This document shows, piece after piece, positions 16,720 through 24,957 of a DNA stretch of 49,834 bases. Below the pieces are notes generated by a model. It was given only the letters and a program-made list of their open reading frames with translations, had not been told where the DNA came from and did no database searches. Positions within the stretch are counted from its first letter, which is position 1; the number at the start of each line of letters is the position of its first letter. The position numbers and the translations under genes are program-made. Source of the DNA: Nostoc sp. GT001 (GTDB taxonomy: Bacteria; Cyanobacteriota; Cyanobacteriia; Cyanobacteriales; Nostocaceae); contig NZ_JAUDRJ010000003.1 of NCBI RefSeq assembly GCF_030382115.1, forward strand, positions 2,279,101 to 2,328,934. The letters run 5' to 3'.

Positions 16720-18954
16720 ATGTCTCATCCTCTCTACATTGCTTTTATCTGGCATCAACATCAGCCGCTGTACAAATCTCCTGGCAGCGGCGTTTCGCTA
16801 TCTCCAAGTCAGCAGTACCGTCTTCCTTGGGTACGTTTGCATGGCACTAAAGATTATTTGGATTTGGTATTGCTTTTAGAGCGGTATCCTAAGTTACACC
16901 AAACGGTGAATTTAGTTCCATCGCTAATATTGCAACTCGAAGATTATATTGCTGGCACTGCTTTTGACCCTTACCTCACAGCCAGCTTGACACCGAATGA
17001 GCAACTCACCCAGCAACAGCGCGAATTTATTATCCAACACTTTTTTGATGCCAATCACCATACTCTGATTGACCCTCATCCCCGCTATGCCGAGTTGTAT
17101 CAGCAAAGGCAGGAAAAAGGACAAGCTTGGTGTTTAGCAAATTGGGAATTGCCAGATTATGGCGATTTGCTAGCTTGGCACAATTTGGCTTGGATCGATC
17201 CGCTGTTTTGGGATGACCCAGAAATTGCTGCTTGGTTAAAACAGGGACGGAATTTTACTTTAAGCGATCGCCAGCGCATTTATTCCAAACAGCGAGAAAT
17301 CCTCAGCCGGATTATTCCCCAACATCGAAAAATGCAGGAGTCGGGGCAGCTAGAAGTTACCACCACGCCTTACGCCCACCCGATTTTACCCTTGCTAGCT
17401 GATACTAATTCTGGTCGGGTAGCTGTGCCTAATATGACACTACCGAAGCAACGCTTTGAGTGGGCAGAAGATATTCCCCGCCACTTGCGGAAAGCTTGGA
17501 ACTTCTATAAAGACCGCTTTGGACAGATACCTCGTGGTTTGTGGCCTTCGGAACAGTCAGTTAGTCCGGCGGTACTTCCGCATATTATTAACCAAGGTTT
17601 TAAGTGGATATGCTCAGATGAAGCCGTCTTAGGGTGGACGCTGAAACACTTTTTTCATCGGGATGGGGCGGGGAATGTGGAGCAACCAGAACTGTTGTAT
17701 CGACCCTATCGCTTGCAAACCGCCGAGGGTGACTTGTCAATTGTGTTTCGTGACCATAGATTATCAGATTTGATTGGTTTTACTTATGGTGCAATGCCAG
17801 CAAAACAGGCAGCAGCCGATTTAGTAGGACATTTGCAAGCGATCGCTAAAATGCAAAGAGATAGTCACAGTGATCAACCTTGGCTAGTTACCATCGCCTT
17901 AGATGGGGAAAATTGCTGGGAATTTTATCCCCAAGATGGCAAACCTTTCTTAGAAGCTTTATATCAAAGTTTGAGCGATGAACCCCACCTCAAACTCGTC
18001 ACTGTCTCCGAATTTCTGGAAGAATTTCCAGCCACAGCCACCATCCCCGGAGGGCAACTACATAGTGGTTCTTGGGTAGATGGCAACTTCACCACTTGGA
18101 TCGGCGATCCCGTCAAAAATCGTGCTTGGGATTACTTGACAGAAGCTAGAATTATGCTTGCAAGTCATCCCGAAGCGACGGAAGAAAACAACCCAGAAGC
18201 GTGGGAAGCATTGTATGCCGCAGAGGGTTCCGACTGGTTCTGGTGGTTTGGTACAGGACACTCCTCAAATCAGGATGCCATTTTTGATCGGTTGTTTCGA
18301 GAACATCTGTTTGGTATTTACAAAGCTTTAAATGAACCTGTACCGCCCTATCTCAAGCAACCGCTGGAAATCCACGAAGCACAGAAAAGCCACACCCCAC
18401 AAGGCTTTATTCACCCCGTCATTGATGGCAAGGGTGACGAACAAGATTGGGACAAAGCTGGACGCATAGAAATCGGCGGGGCGCGGGGGACGATGCACAA
18501 TAGCAGTATTATCCAGCGACTTTGGTATGGGGTAGATCACTTAAATTTCTATTTGCGGTTGGACTTTAAAGGTGGCGTTGCACCAGGGCGGGGTTTTCCA
18601 GCAGAGTTAAATTTGTTGTGGTTCTATCCAGAAAAAACAATGGTGAACAGCCCAATTCCCTTGGCAGATGTACCAGATTCAGCCCCACTTAATTACCATT
18701 TCCACCATCTTCTGGAAGTTAACTTGCTGACGCAATCGATTCAATTTCGAGAAGCTGGAGACAATTATCAATGGCATCCCCGTTTCAGCCGCGCTCAAGT
18801 AGCTTTAAATAATTGTTTAGAGTTGGCAGTACCGTGGGCAGATTTGCAAGTTCCGCCAGATTATCCTCTGCGTCTGATTTTGGTGCTTGCAGATGAAGGG
18901 CGTTTTTCCAACTATTTGCCAGAAAATGCTTTGATTCCCATTGAAGTGCCTTAG
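16720..18954 (+). CDS. Glycoside hydrolase family 57 protein
   Basis: A 744-residue alpha-glucan-active enzyme of the GH57 type (alpha-amylase, glucanotransferase or branching-enzyme relatives). The five family regions are visible: HQHQP (12-16), GLWPSEQ (about 273-279), WICSDE with the probable nucleophile Glu301, FRDHRLSDLIGF with the likely acid/base Asp345 or Asp350, and ALDGENCWEFY. A C-terminal beta domain of about 170 residues (IDGKGDEQDWDKAG, then LWYGVDHLNFYLRLDF) resembles the glucodextranase-like C-terminal module. No signal peptide. It sits with the GH13 amylase downstream, suggesting a role in glycogen or maltodextrin turnover. Confidence 0.92.
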   Translation: MSHPLYIAFIWHQHQPLYKSPGSGVSLSPSQQYRLPWVRLHGTKDYLDLVLLLERYPKLHQTVNLVPSLILQLEDYIAGTAFDPYLTASLTPNEQLTQQQREFIIQHFFDANHHTLIDPHPRYAELYQQRQEKGQAWCLANWELPDYGDLLAWHNLAWIDPLFWDDPEIAAWLKQGRNFTLSDRQRIYSKQREILSRIIPQHRKMQESGQLEVTTTPYAHPILPLLADTNSGRVAVPNMTLPKQRFEWAEDIPRHLRKAWNFYKDRFGQIPRGLWPSEQSVSPAVLPHIINQGFKWICSDEAVLGWTLKHFFHRDGAGNVEQPELLYRPYRLQTAEGDLSIVFRDHRLSDLIGFTYGAMPAKQAAADLVGHLQAIAKMQRDSHSDQPWLVTIALDGENCWEFYPQDGKPFLEALYQSLSDEPHLKLVTVSEFLEEFPATATIPGGQLHSGSWVDGNFTTWIGDPVKNRAWDYLTEARIMLASHPEATEENNPEAWEALYAAEGSDWFWWFGTGHSSNQDAIFDRLFREHLFGIYKALNEPVPPYLKQPLEIHEAQKSHTPQGFIHPVIDGKGDEQDWDKAGRIEIGGARGTMHNSSIIQRLWYGVDHLNFYLRLDFKGGVAPGRGFPAELNLLWFYPEKTMVNSPIPLADVPDSAPLNYHFHHLLEVNLLTQSIQFREAGDNYQWHPRFSRAQVALNNCLELAVPWADLQVPPDYPLRLILVLADEGRFSNYLPENALIPIEVP

Positions 18955-18986
18955 AACTCAATACCCTTGGTTTTACGAAATACCTA

Positions 18987-19014
18987 TTAGGGGCATACAG
19001 ATGTACGCCCCTAA
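18987..19014. terminator. Hairpin after the GH57 gene
   Basis: TTAGGGGC (18987-18994) and GCCCCTAA (19007-19014) pair perfectly, with an inner TAC/GTA. It is 33 bases after the GH57 stop. It also resembles a dispersed cyanobacterial repeat. Confidence 0.55.
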
Positions 19015-19147
19015 AGTCGATTGATTTGGAAATCATATTTAATTTTTCTAGTTCTAAATCTAAATAATCGAGCAGTATTGGGATGCGCGCCATCGTCGGT
19101 GGAAGATAAGCAATAATCGAGTAACATCCAGATTCAGGAGTTGGTGC

Positions 19148-19774
19148 ATGACCGATGACGCAGACGAGACAGCAAACAGACACTTCAGTTCAGATGCTAA
19201 CAAACTCAAAGACAAAGCTTCTCGAAATCAAGTGATCACGGCTCCATTACCAGACCCGATTGCAAAAAATATTGAAGCGATTATTTCACTTCATGCCCAG
19301 GAAGTTCGAGATATTCCCGTCCACCAGCGGATACTAGAAGCGATCGCTACATTCTTTGGGCGATCGATATTTCTGTATAGTTTGCTAGTCATACTGGCTA
19401 TCTGGATTTTTAGCAGTTTTTTTGATCGCTTTTTGCCATTCAATCTACCCTCGTTTAGCTGGTCAGGTCAAGGCTTAGATGCAGCGTCATTGGTGATTTC
19501 AACCGGAGTACTAGTACGACAAACTCGCCAAGAAAACTTTGCCGAACAACGGGCGCAATTGATGCTACAGCTTAACCTGCTCTCCGAGCAAAAAATTGCC
19601 AAGATTATTGCTCTATTAGAAGAACTCCGTACCGATTTGCCTAATGTGATAAATCGGCAAGATTCGGAAGCGAAATCGATGCAGGAACCAGCTGACCCGA
19701 TCGCGGTATTGGAAGCACTCCAGAAAAACTTAGCTGAAGAACTGTCAGCCACAGAAGAAAACAACATGAGCTGA
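19148..19774 (+). CDS. DUF1003-family membrane protein
   Basis: A 208-residue protein. An N-terminal soluble stretch of about 80 residues leads to the core RILEAIATFFGRSIFLYSLLVILAIWIFSSF, with one clear membrane segment, then FDRFLPFNLPSFSWSGQGLDAASLVISTGVLVRQTRQENFAEQR, a second hydrophobic segment followed by the charged arm typical of DUF1003. The usual NR-x-x-DR arm is here TRQENFAEQR. A C-terminal helix-rich tail follows. The family function is unknown. It lies between two alpha-glucan hydrolases but has its own spacing, so no operon is implied. Confidence 0.8.
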   Translation: MTDDADETANRHFSSDANKLKDKASRNQVITAPLPDPIAKNIEAIISLHAQEVRDIPVHQRILEAIATFFGRSIFLYSLLVILAIWIFSSFFDRFLPFNLPSFSWSGQGLDAASLVISTGVLVRQTRQENFAEQRAQLMLQLNLLSEQKIAKIIALLEELRTDLPNVINRQDSEAKSMQEPADPIAVLEALQKNLAEELSATEENNMS

Positions 19775-19887
19775 GCAAAGTTTTTTAATAGATTTTTGTT
19801 TCTATTGAAAGACAAAAAATAAAACTTAATGTAGAGTCTTTGTGTCGGAAATCACAACTCATCGTATATTTAACCAGAGGGATAGAT

Positions 19888-21366
19888 ATGGCTCAACTGA
19901 ATGGTGTAATGATGCAGTACTTCCATTGGTATATCCCTCCAGATGGCAATCTTTGGAATGAATTGAAAGATAAAGTCAAAGAGTTAGCTGATGTAGGTGT
20001 TACATCTGTTTGGCTACCCCCAGCATACAAAGGAACAGGGGGTGGCTACGATGTCGGCTACGGAGTCTACGATATGTACGATCTAGGCGAGTTTGACCAG
20101 AAAGGCTCGGTTCGGACAAAGTACGGCACAAAAGACGAGTATATTGCTGCTGTTAAGGCGGCAAAAGCTGCTGGCATTCGAGTCTATGCTGATGTTGTCC
20201 TTAACCACAAGTTAGGTGCAGACGAACCCGAAGAGGTAGAAGCAACTCCTTACAATCCAGACAATCGCCACGAGCCAATCGGTGAGATGCAAACAATAAA
20301 AGTGTGGACTCACTTTACCTTCCCAGGTCGGAAGGGCAAATACTCCGATATGGAATGGCACTGGTGGCACTTCGACGCAGTTGATTACAACGTCTACAAC
20401 GAAGGTGAAAACGCAGTTTATCTATTCAAAGATAAAAAATTTGACGAACAGGTTGACCTGGAAAAAGGCGCTTTCGACTATCTCATGGGATGCGATTTGG
20501 ATATGGAAAGTCCAGAAGTTCGCGAGGAGTTGAATCGCTGGGGTGAGTGGTTTGTAGAAACCACTGATATAGATGGCTTTCGTTTTGATGCGGTTAAACA
20601 CGTTAGAGCTGGCTTTTTCCCAGAATGGCTGCAACACTGTCGCCAAAAGGCTGGTCGCGATCTTTTTGCCGTCGGTGAGTATTGGTCTTATGAAGTTGAA
20701 GCGCTGCACCATTTCATTAACGTCACCGGTGGCGATGTGTTGCTGTTTGATGCGCCATTGCACTATAACTTTAGCGCTGCCAGCAAACAAGGCAATGACT
20801 ACGATATGCGGCAGATATTTGATAACACATTGGTGCAACAGCAACCTGCTTTAGCCGTCACCTTAGTTGACAATCATGACTCTCAACCCTTGCAGTCGTT
20901 GGAATCTGTAGTGGAAGGCTGGTTTAAACCGTTAGCTTATGCGTTGATTCTACTGCGAAGTGAGGGTTATCCCTGTATCTTCTATGCGGATTACTATGGT
21001 GCTAATTACAAGGATACGGGCAGCGATGGCAATGAGCATGAGATTTGGCTCGATAGTCATAAATGGATAATTGATAAATTTTTGCACGTTCGTCAAACCT
21101 ATGCCTATGGCGACCAATACGATTACTTCGATCACGCCAATACAATCGCCTGGACACGCTTAGGAGACGAAGAACATCCTGGCGGTATGGCAGTAGTTCT
21201 GAGTAATGGAGGAGAAGGGACTAAGTGGATGGAAGTTGGGCAACCCAACAGCACTTACATTGATATTACTGAACATATCAGCGAACCTGTGACAACGAAT
21301 GATGAGGGCTGGGCTGATTTTCGATGCGATGCTGGTTCTGTTTCTGTGTGGGTTCCACAGTCTTAG
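19888..21366 (+). CDS. Cytoplasmic alpha-amylase, GH13
   Basis: A 492-residue alpha-amylase from ATG 19888. This start was chosen because AGAGGGA precedes it and MAQLNGVMMQYFHWYIPPDG is the usual N-terminus, whereas 16 extra codons upstream look non-coding. The GH13 regions are visible: DVVLNH, FRFDAVKH with the nucleophile Asp234, AVGEYW with the acid/base Glu264, and VDNHDS with the transition-state Asp331. The absence of a signal peptide and the family resemblance fit the cytosolic GH13 subfamily 5 type, acting on internal glycogen or dextrins. Just downstream are a palindrome-rich element and a terminator. Confidence 0.95.
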   Translation: MAQLNGVMMQYFHWYIPPDGNLWNELKDKVKELADVGVTSVWLPPAYKGTGGGYDVGYGVYDMYDLGEFDQKGSVRTKYGTKDEYIAAVKAAKAAGIRVYADVVLNHKLGADEPEEVEATPYNPDNRHEPIGEMQTIKVWTHFTFPGRKGKYSDMEWHWWHFDAVDYNVYNEGENAVYLFKDKKFDEQVDLEKGAFDYLMGCDLDMESPEVREELNRWGEWFVETTDIDGFRFDAVKHVRAGFFPEWLQHCRQKAGRDLFAVGEYWSYEVEALHHFINVTGGDVLLFDAPLHYNFSAASKQGNDYDMRQIFDNTLVQQQPALAVTLVDNHDSQPLQSLESVVEGWFKPLAYALILLRSEGYPCIFYADYYGANYKDTGSDGNEHEIWLDSHKWIIDKFLHVRQTYAYGDQYDYFDHANTIAWTRLGDEEHPGGMAVVLSNGGEGTKWMEVGQPNSTYIDITEHISEPVTTNDEGWADFRCDAGSVSVWVPQS

Positions 21367-21400
21367 GTGATTTACAAGAATAAATATACCGATGCCGTTG

Positions 21401-21519
21401 GTTTCGACACTTCGACAGGCTCAGTGCATCGCTTCGCTCAACCAACTCATAGATCGAGAGTTGAGCGTACCCCTGCGGGGAAGCAAGCTACGCGTAGCGT
21501 CTGCAAGAGTTGTCGAAAC
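21401..21519. repeat. Compound palindromic intergenic element
   Basis: It is bounded by GTTTCGACA (21401-21409) and its exact complement TGTCGAAAC (21511-21519). Nested inside are CGCTCAAC/GTTGAGCG (21435-21467), CCCCTGCGGGG (21470-21480) and the 12-base palindrome GCTACGCGTAGC (21487-21498). It looks like a non-coding, MITE- or REP-like element; no transposase is present. Confidence 0.7.
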
Positions 21520-21608
21520 TCGCTAACACAGGTATTTTCTTTGTCGGAAATCACCTTAGTCGAGGTTTTAGTAGCATTCATGCAGAAAGTTACGCACTTG
21601 ACAAAATG

Positions 21609-21640
21609 CTGCTTAAAAGAGAATTTAAGCAGTATTTTTT
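21609..21640 (+). terminator. Rho-independent terminator
   Basis: Perfect 9-bp stem CTGCTTAAA/TTTAAGCAG with a 6-base loop, followed by TATTTTTT. It would end rightward transcription from the amylase gene. Confidence 0.8.
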
Positions 21641-21683
21641 GGATAAGCCACAACCCTTATTATTCCGTTATAAAGCAATTGAG

Positions 21684-21714
21684 CATTGCCTAAAAAGATT
21701 CAATTTAGGCAATG
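21684..21714. terminator. Second hairpin after the amylase gene
   Basis: Perfect 11-bp stem CATTGCCTAAA/TTTAGGCAATG with a 9-base loop, followed by TTTAG. It lies between the amylase terminator and the leftward tRNA gene, so it may stop transcription in either direction. Confidence 0.6.
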
Positions 21715-21804
21715 TTTAGTCTGAGTTTTAGATATGCTTCTTACTGAACCTAACTATTTGTAGAACTATGGTTCAAACTATATATTTAGAATTAGGTCTG
21801 AAAA

Positions 21805-21888
21805 CGGAGAGGGGGGATTCGAACCCCCGTTAAGTTTCCCTAAACAGACTTTCCAGGTCTGCGCCTTAAACCACTCGGCCACCTCTCC
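21805..21888 (-). tRNA. trnS-GGA: tRNA-Ser (anticodon GGA)
   Basis: Read on the minus strand it starts GGAGAGGTGGCCGAG, with acceptor stem GGAGAGG/CCTCTCC and a discriminator G. The D-arm is GCCGAGTGGTTTAAGGC, the anticodon stem CAGAC/GTCTG encloses CTGGAAA (anticodon GGA), a variable arm follows, and the T-arm is GGGGGTTCGAATCCCCC. The long variable arm and anticodon identify a serine tRNA reading UCC/UCU. CCA is not encoded. The gene stands alone. Confidence 0.96.
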
Positions 21889-21993
21889 AGGTGTCACAAG
21901 TTACGATCATACTATAGAATTCTAAAAAATGCAAAGATAAAGAAAGATATTCTAGATTGAATCTGAAAGTCCAATCCTAAAACGCAAATCCAG

Positions 21994-22362
21994 ATGTCCC
22001 GTACATACACAATTAAAGTTCGCGATCGCGCCACTGGCAAAACACACACCCTACAAGTGCCAGAAGACCGCTACATCCTGCACACTGGCGAAAAACAAGG
22101 GGTGGAACTACCGTTTTCCTGTCGCAACGGGGCTTGCACTGCTTGTGCTGTGAGAGTGTTATCAGGAGAAATTTACCAACCAGAAGCGATCGGCTTGTCG
22201 CCAGATTTACGTCGCCAAGGTTATGCCTTGTTGTGTGTGAGTTACCCCCGTTCTGACTTAGAAATGGAGACACAAGACGAAGATGAAGTCTACGAACTCC
22301 AGTTTGGACGCTATTTTGCTAGGGGGAGAATTAAAGCGGGTTTACCCTTAGATGAGGAATGA
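21994..22362 (+). CDS. [2Fe-2S] ferredoxin, plant type with C-terminal extension
   Basis: A 122-residue electron carrier. The cluster cysteines are C43, C48, C51 and C81 in CRNGACTAC and LLCVS, spacing C-x4-C-x2-C-x29-C as in plant-type ferredoxins. After the last cysteine a tail of about 40 residues (SDLEMETQDEDEVYELQFGR then YFARGRIKAGLPLDEE) is longer than in photosynthetic PetF. This makes it resemble the FdC2-type minor ferredoxins of cyanobacteria and plastids; that subgroup assignment is tentative. Redox partners are unknown. The nuclease gene follows on the same strand. Confidence 0.92.
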   Translation: MSRTYTIKVRDRATGKTHTLQVPEDRYILHTGEKQGVELPFSCRNGACTACAVRVLSGEIYQPEAIGLSPDLRRQGYALLCVSYPRSDLEMETQDEDEVYELQFGRYFARGRIKAGLPLDEE

Positions 22363-22460
22363 AGAAGAATTCAGAATGGGCTAAACGCCCCGCTACCGCT
22401 AACAGGAGTCAGAATTCAGAATTCTGTCTCGATAAACAATTCAAAATCACCGAATTTCTG

Positions 22461-23006
22461 ATGCCTGTAAATTTTGGTGAGTGGGTGCGAAAAATAGCGA
22501 TTTTGGCTTGCTTATTGCTGTTGGTGAGTTGTCAAGGTAAAAACCAACTGCCAAACAGTGAAGCCCAGGTGAAAGTAGCACGGGTAGTTAGTGGGCAAAG
22601 TTTGGAAGTTTTAGGCATGGCTGAACAACCAAATTTGATTTCCCAAGTGCGGTTAGTGGGTGTTGATGCACCAGATTTGCGACAGCGCCCTTGGGGAGAA
22701 GCAGCAAAAGAACAGTTAGAGAATCTAATTGGTGGTGTAGAACAATCGGTAACGCTGGAGTTTGATTTAGAAGCAAAAGACAAAATCGGGCGAACTCTAG
22801 CTTATGTGTGGAAAAATAAGGTGTTGTTAAATGAAGAATTAGTCAAACAAGGGAATGCAATGTTTGTGGGGCGATCGCCCAACCACAAGTATGACCTGCG
22901 TTTAGAACGCGCCCAACAATGGGCTAGACTCATGGGGCAAGGAATCTGGAACCCAGAAAAGCCCATGCGCCTTACTCCCGGTGAGTTTCGCCGCCAAAAT
23001 CTTTGA
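22461..23006 (+). CDS. Thermonuclease-like (SNase-domain) lipoprotein
   Basis: About 181 residues from ATG 22461. The N-terminus MPVNFGEWVRKIAILACLLL ends in a lipobox LVSC with Cys24, predicting export and lipid anchoring. The mature part is a staphylococcal-nuclease fold: VSGQSLEVLG, the RLVGVDAPDLRQR segment with active-site Arg and Asp, and the DKIGRTLAYVW motif. An earlier in-frame ATG at 22359 overlaps the ferredoxin stop, but the 34 extra codons are made of the GAATTC/GGAGTC-type intergenic repeat, so I reject it. Relatives cut DNA or RNA with calcium. Confidence 0.88.
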   Translation: MPVNFGEWVRKIAILACLLLLVSCQGKNQLPNSEAQVKVARVVSGQSLEVLGMAEQPNLISQVRLVGVDAPDLRQRPWGEAAKEQLENLIGGVEQSVTLEFDLEAKDKIGRTLAYVWKNKVLLNEELVKQGNAMFVGRSPNHKYDLRLERAQQWARLMGQGIWNPEKPMRLTPGEFRRQNL

Positions 23007-23076
23007 AGAATGGGGATTGGGGCAGGGGGCAGGGAGAAAATACCAAATATATTTCTTTCTCCTCTGCACCCTTCCC

Positions 23077-23125
23077 AATGACAAATGACAAATGACTAAT
23101 GACAAATGACTAATGACTAATGACT
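23077..23125. repeat. Heptanucleotide array overlapping a start codon
   Basis: Seven consecutive AATGACA/AATGACT units. The last one supplies the ATG (23120) and the first codons of the following gene. Confidence 0.9.
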
Positions 23126-23932
23126 AATCTACAAATTTTTCTAGATATTGCTACAGAAGCGGCCTTGGCTGCTGGTGCAATTTTGCAAGGTTACTTGGGT
23201 AAGTTAGAAGACGCAATTATTGAAAAAGGACGCCCTGGTGATTTAGTCACGGCTGCTGATAAAGCCTCAGAGGAGTTGATTTTAGAAATTTTGCGCCGCC
23301 ACTTTCCCCAGCACTCGATCCTCGCTGAAGAGTCAGGGAAATTAGGTAATCAAGAGAATGAATATCTCTGGGCAATAGATCCTCTAGATGGTACAACCAA
23401 CTACGCTCATCAATACCCATTTTTTGCCGTTTCCATCGGGCTGTTAATTAATGGCGTTCCCCAAGTTGGTGTAATTTATGACCCATTTCACAATGAGCTA
23501 TTCCGTGCTGCTGCTGGCTTAGGGGCAACGCGTAACCGTCAGCCCATAAAGGTTTCAGCAACATCTGAACTGAGTAAAAGCCTACTAGTAACAGGATTTG
23601 CCTACGATCGCCGCGAAACCTCTGATAACAACTACGCAGAATTTAGTCACCTCACCCATCTTACCCAAGGAGTTAGACGTAGCGGTTCGGCATCGCTAGA
23701 TTTAGCCTATGTTGCCTGTGGACGTGTCGATGGTTACTGGGAACGGGGACTTTCTCCTTGGGATATTGCCGCTGGGATAATTTTGGTACAAGAAGCCGGG
23801 GGCAAAATTACTGCCTACGATGGTACTGCTGTCAAAATTGAGTCAGGTAGAATTCTTGCCACCAATAGTTATATTCACGACTCTCTCAGTAACGAACTTT
23901 TACGGGTTCCACCACTGTCAGCTTGGGTGTAG
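23120..23932 (+). CDS. Inositol-monophosphatase-family phosphatase
   Basis: A 270-residue Mg-dependent phosphatase of the FIG/IMPase family. The metal-binding motifs are EESG (with the conserved Glu), WAIDPLDGTTNY and SPWDIAAG; GVIYDPFHNELF and the GLGATRNRQP loop also fit. In cyanobacteria such enzymes hydrolyse inositol phosphate or other sugar phosphates, including histidinol phosphate in some members. hisZ lies two genes downstream, so a histidinol-phosphatase role is possible but not shown. The start codon and the residues MTN are encoded by a heptanucleotide repeat; no classical ribosome site precedes it. No later in-frame ATG precedes the conserved domain. Confidence 0.9.
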   Translation: MTNLQIFLDIATEAALAAGAILQGYLGKLEDAIIEKGRPGDLVTAADKASEELILEILRRHFPQHSILAEESGKLGNQENEYLWAIDPLDGTTNYAHQYPFFAVSIGLLINGVPQVGVIYDPFHNELFRAAAGLGATRNRQPIKVSATSELSKSLLVTGFAYDRRETSDNNYAEFSHLTHLTQGVRRSGSASLDLAYVACGRVDGYWERGLSPWDIAAGIILVQEAGGKITAYDGTAVKIESGRILATNSYIHDSLSNELLRVPPLSAWV

Positions 23933-24006
23933 CAGATGGGGGCTTTCCCTAAGACTTTGGGTACACTAAAAGCAATCTAACTGCTCCTTTGGTGCAAAAA
24001 CTCTAT

Positions 24007-24957
24007 ATGTCTTTCAAAATAGATCGTGGACTATTTAAATATGATTTCATAGATCATCACGCAGTGCTGTGCGTTCCAGTTGATGCCGATGTCAAAGAGA
24101 TTCGCAAACGCTATCTCCAAGTTGCTCGTCGTTTGCACCCAGACAGTAGTCTTACTGAAACTGCTGCTCAAAAACATCTCGGTAATGAATTGTTATCAAA
24201 GCTGGTTAACCCGGCTTACGAAAAACTTGCTAGCGATCGCACTCGCACTGAATATATTCTAATTTTGTCGCAAATTGGCAAACGTCTAGTACAAGAGTCT
24301 ACTTCGGTAACTCTAAACACCGACTTGGCTAAACAGTTAGTTGAGGCAGGTAATATCGATCATTTTTATAAAACTGCGATCGCCAAACTAGCCCAAACCC
24401 AATATGATTCTTTAGAACAAGCGCAGCAAGTCATTGCCCAAGCTAGTGAGTTGAATTTAGTGTATTTAATGCGGAGTGCCGGTAAATCATCCGCAGCGCC
24501 ACCATCTGCTCAACCTAAAGTCCAATCAGGTACGCCTCAGCCAAATACACCAAAAAATACAGCACCAACACCAGCCCCACCAAAAGAAGACTTGATTGTA
24601 GAACAGTATATTCGTCGCGCTCAATCTTTGATTGATAAAAACCAATTTTCCCCAGCCAAAGTAGAGTTGCAAGAGGCCCTGAAGCTAGAACCAAAAAATA
24701 GTCGCTGTCATAGCTTAATTGCAATGGTGTATTTGAAGCAAAATCAGCTAAAAATGGCCAAAATCCACTTTGACAACGCTCTAAAATTAGATCCCAGTGA
24801 CGAAACGGCTCTGCAATGGAAACCTAAAATAGATAAGGCTTTAGGACAACAACCTAGCGATCATAAGGTGACTTCATCCCCCAATAATGGAGATAAGCAA
24901 CCAGAGAAATCTGGTAGTGGTTTGTTCGGTGGTTTGTTTGGTGGGAAGAAAAAATAA
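24007..24957 (+). CDS. J-domain and TPR protein
   Basis: A 316-residue protein from ATG 24007; earlier TTG and GTG codons (23989, 23992) add a few residues without support. The N-terminal J domain (about residues 18-85) holds the HPD tripeptide in RRLHPDSS that stimulates Hsp70 (DnaK). A helical linker and a Pro/Thr-rich stretch (about 155-195) follow, then two TPR units (IRRAQSLIDKNQFSPAKVEL and SLIAMVYLKQNQLKMAKIHF) for protein binding. The tail is Gly-rich (SGSGLFGGLFGGKKK). It is a DnaJ-class co-chaperone, probably for a specific client. Its stop codon overlaps the hisZ start (TAATG), indicating translational coupling. Confidence 0.85.
   Translation: MSFKIDRGLFKYDFIDHHAVLCVPVDADVKEIRKRYLQVARRLHPDSSLTETAAQKHLGNELLSKLVNPAYEKLASDRTRTEYILILSQIGKRLVQESTSVTLNTDLAKQLVEAGNIDHFYKTAIAKLAQTQYDSLEQAQQVIAQASELNLVYLMRSAGKSSAAPPSAQPKVQSGTPQPNTPKNTAPTPAPPKEDLIVEQYIRRAQSLIDKNQFSPAKVELQEALKLEPKNSRCHSLIAMVYLKQNQLKMAKIHFDNALKLDPSDETALQWKPKIDKALGQQPSDHKVTSSPNNGDKQPEKSGSGLFGGLFGGKKK

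Noticed and set aside
18785..19183. 132-codon minus-strand frame
   Set aside because: Mostly antisense to the GH57 3' end and DUF1003 5' end; no family resemblance.
21510..21719. 69-codon plus-strand frame over the amylase terminators
   Set aside because: TTG start, spans two perfect terminator hairpins, no recognisable content.
22359..22460. 34-codon N-terminal extension of the nuclease overlapping the ferredoxin stop
   Set aside because: It would push the lipoprotein signal peptide inward and consists of intergenic repeat sequence.
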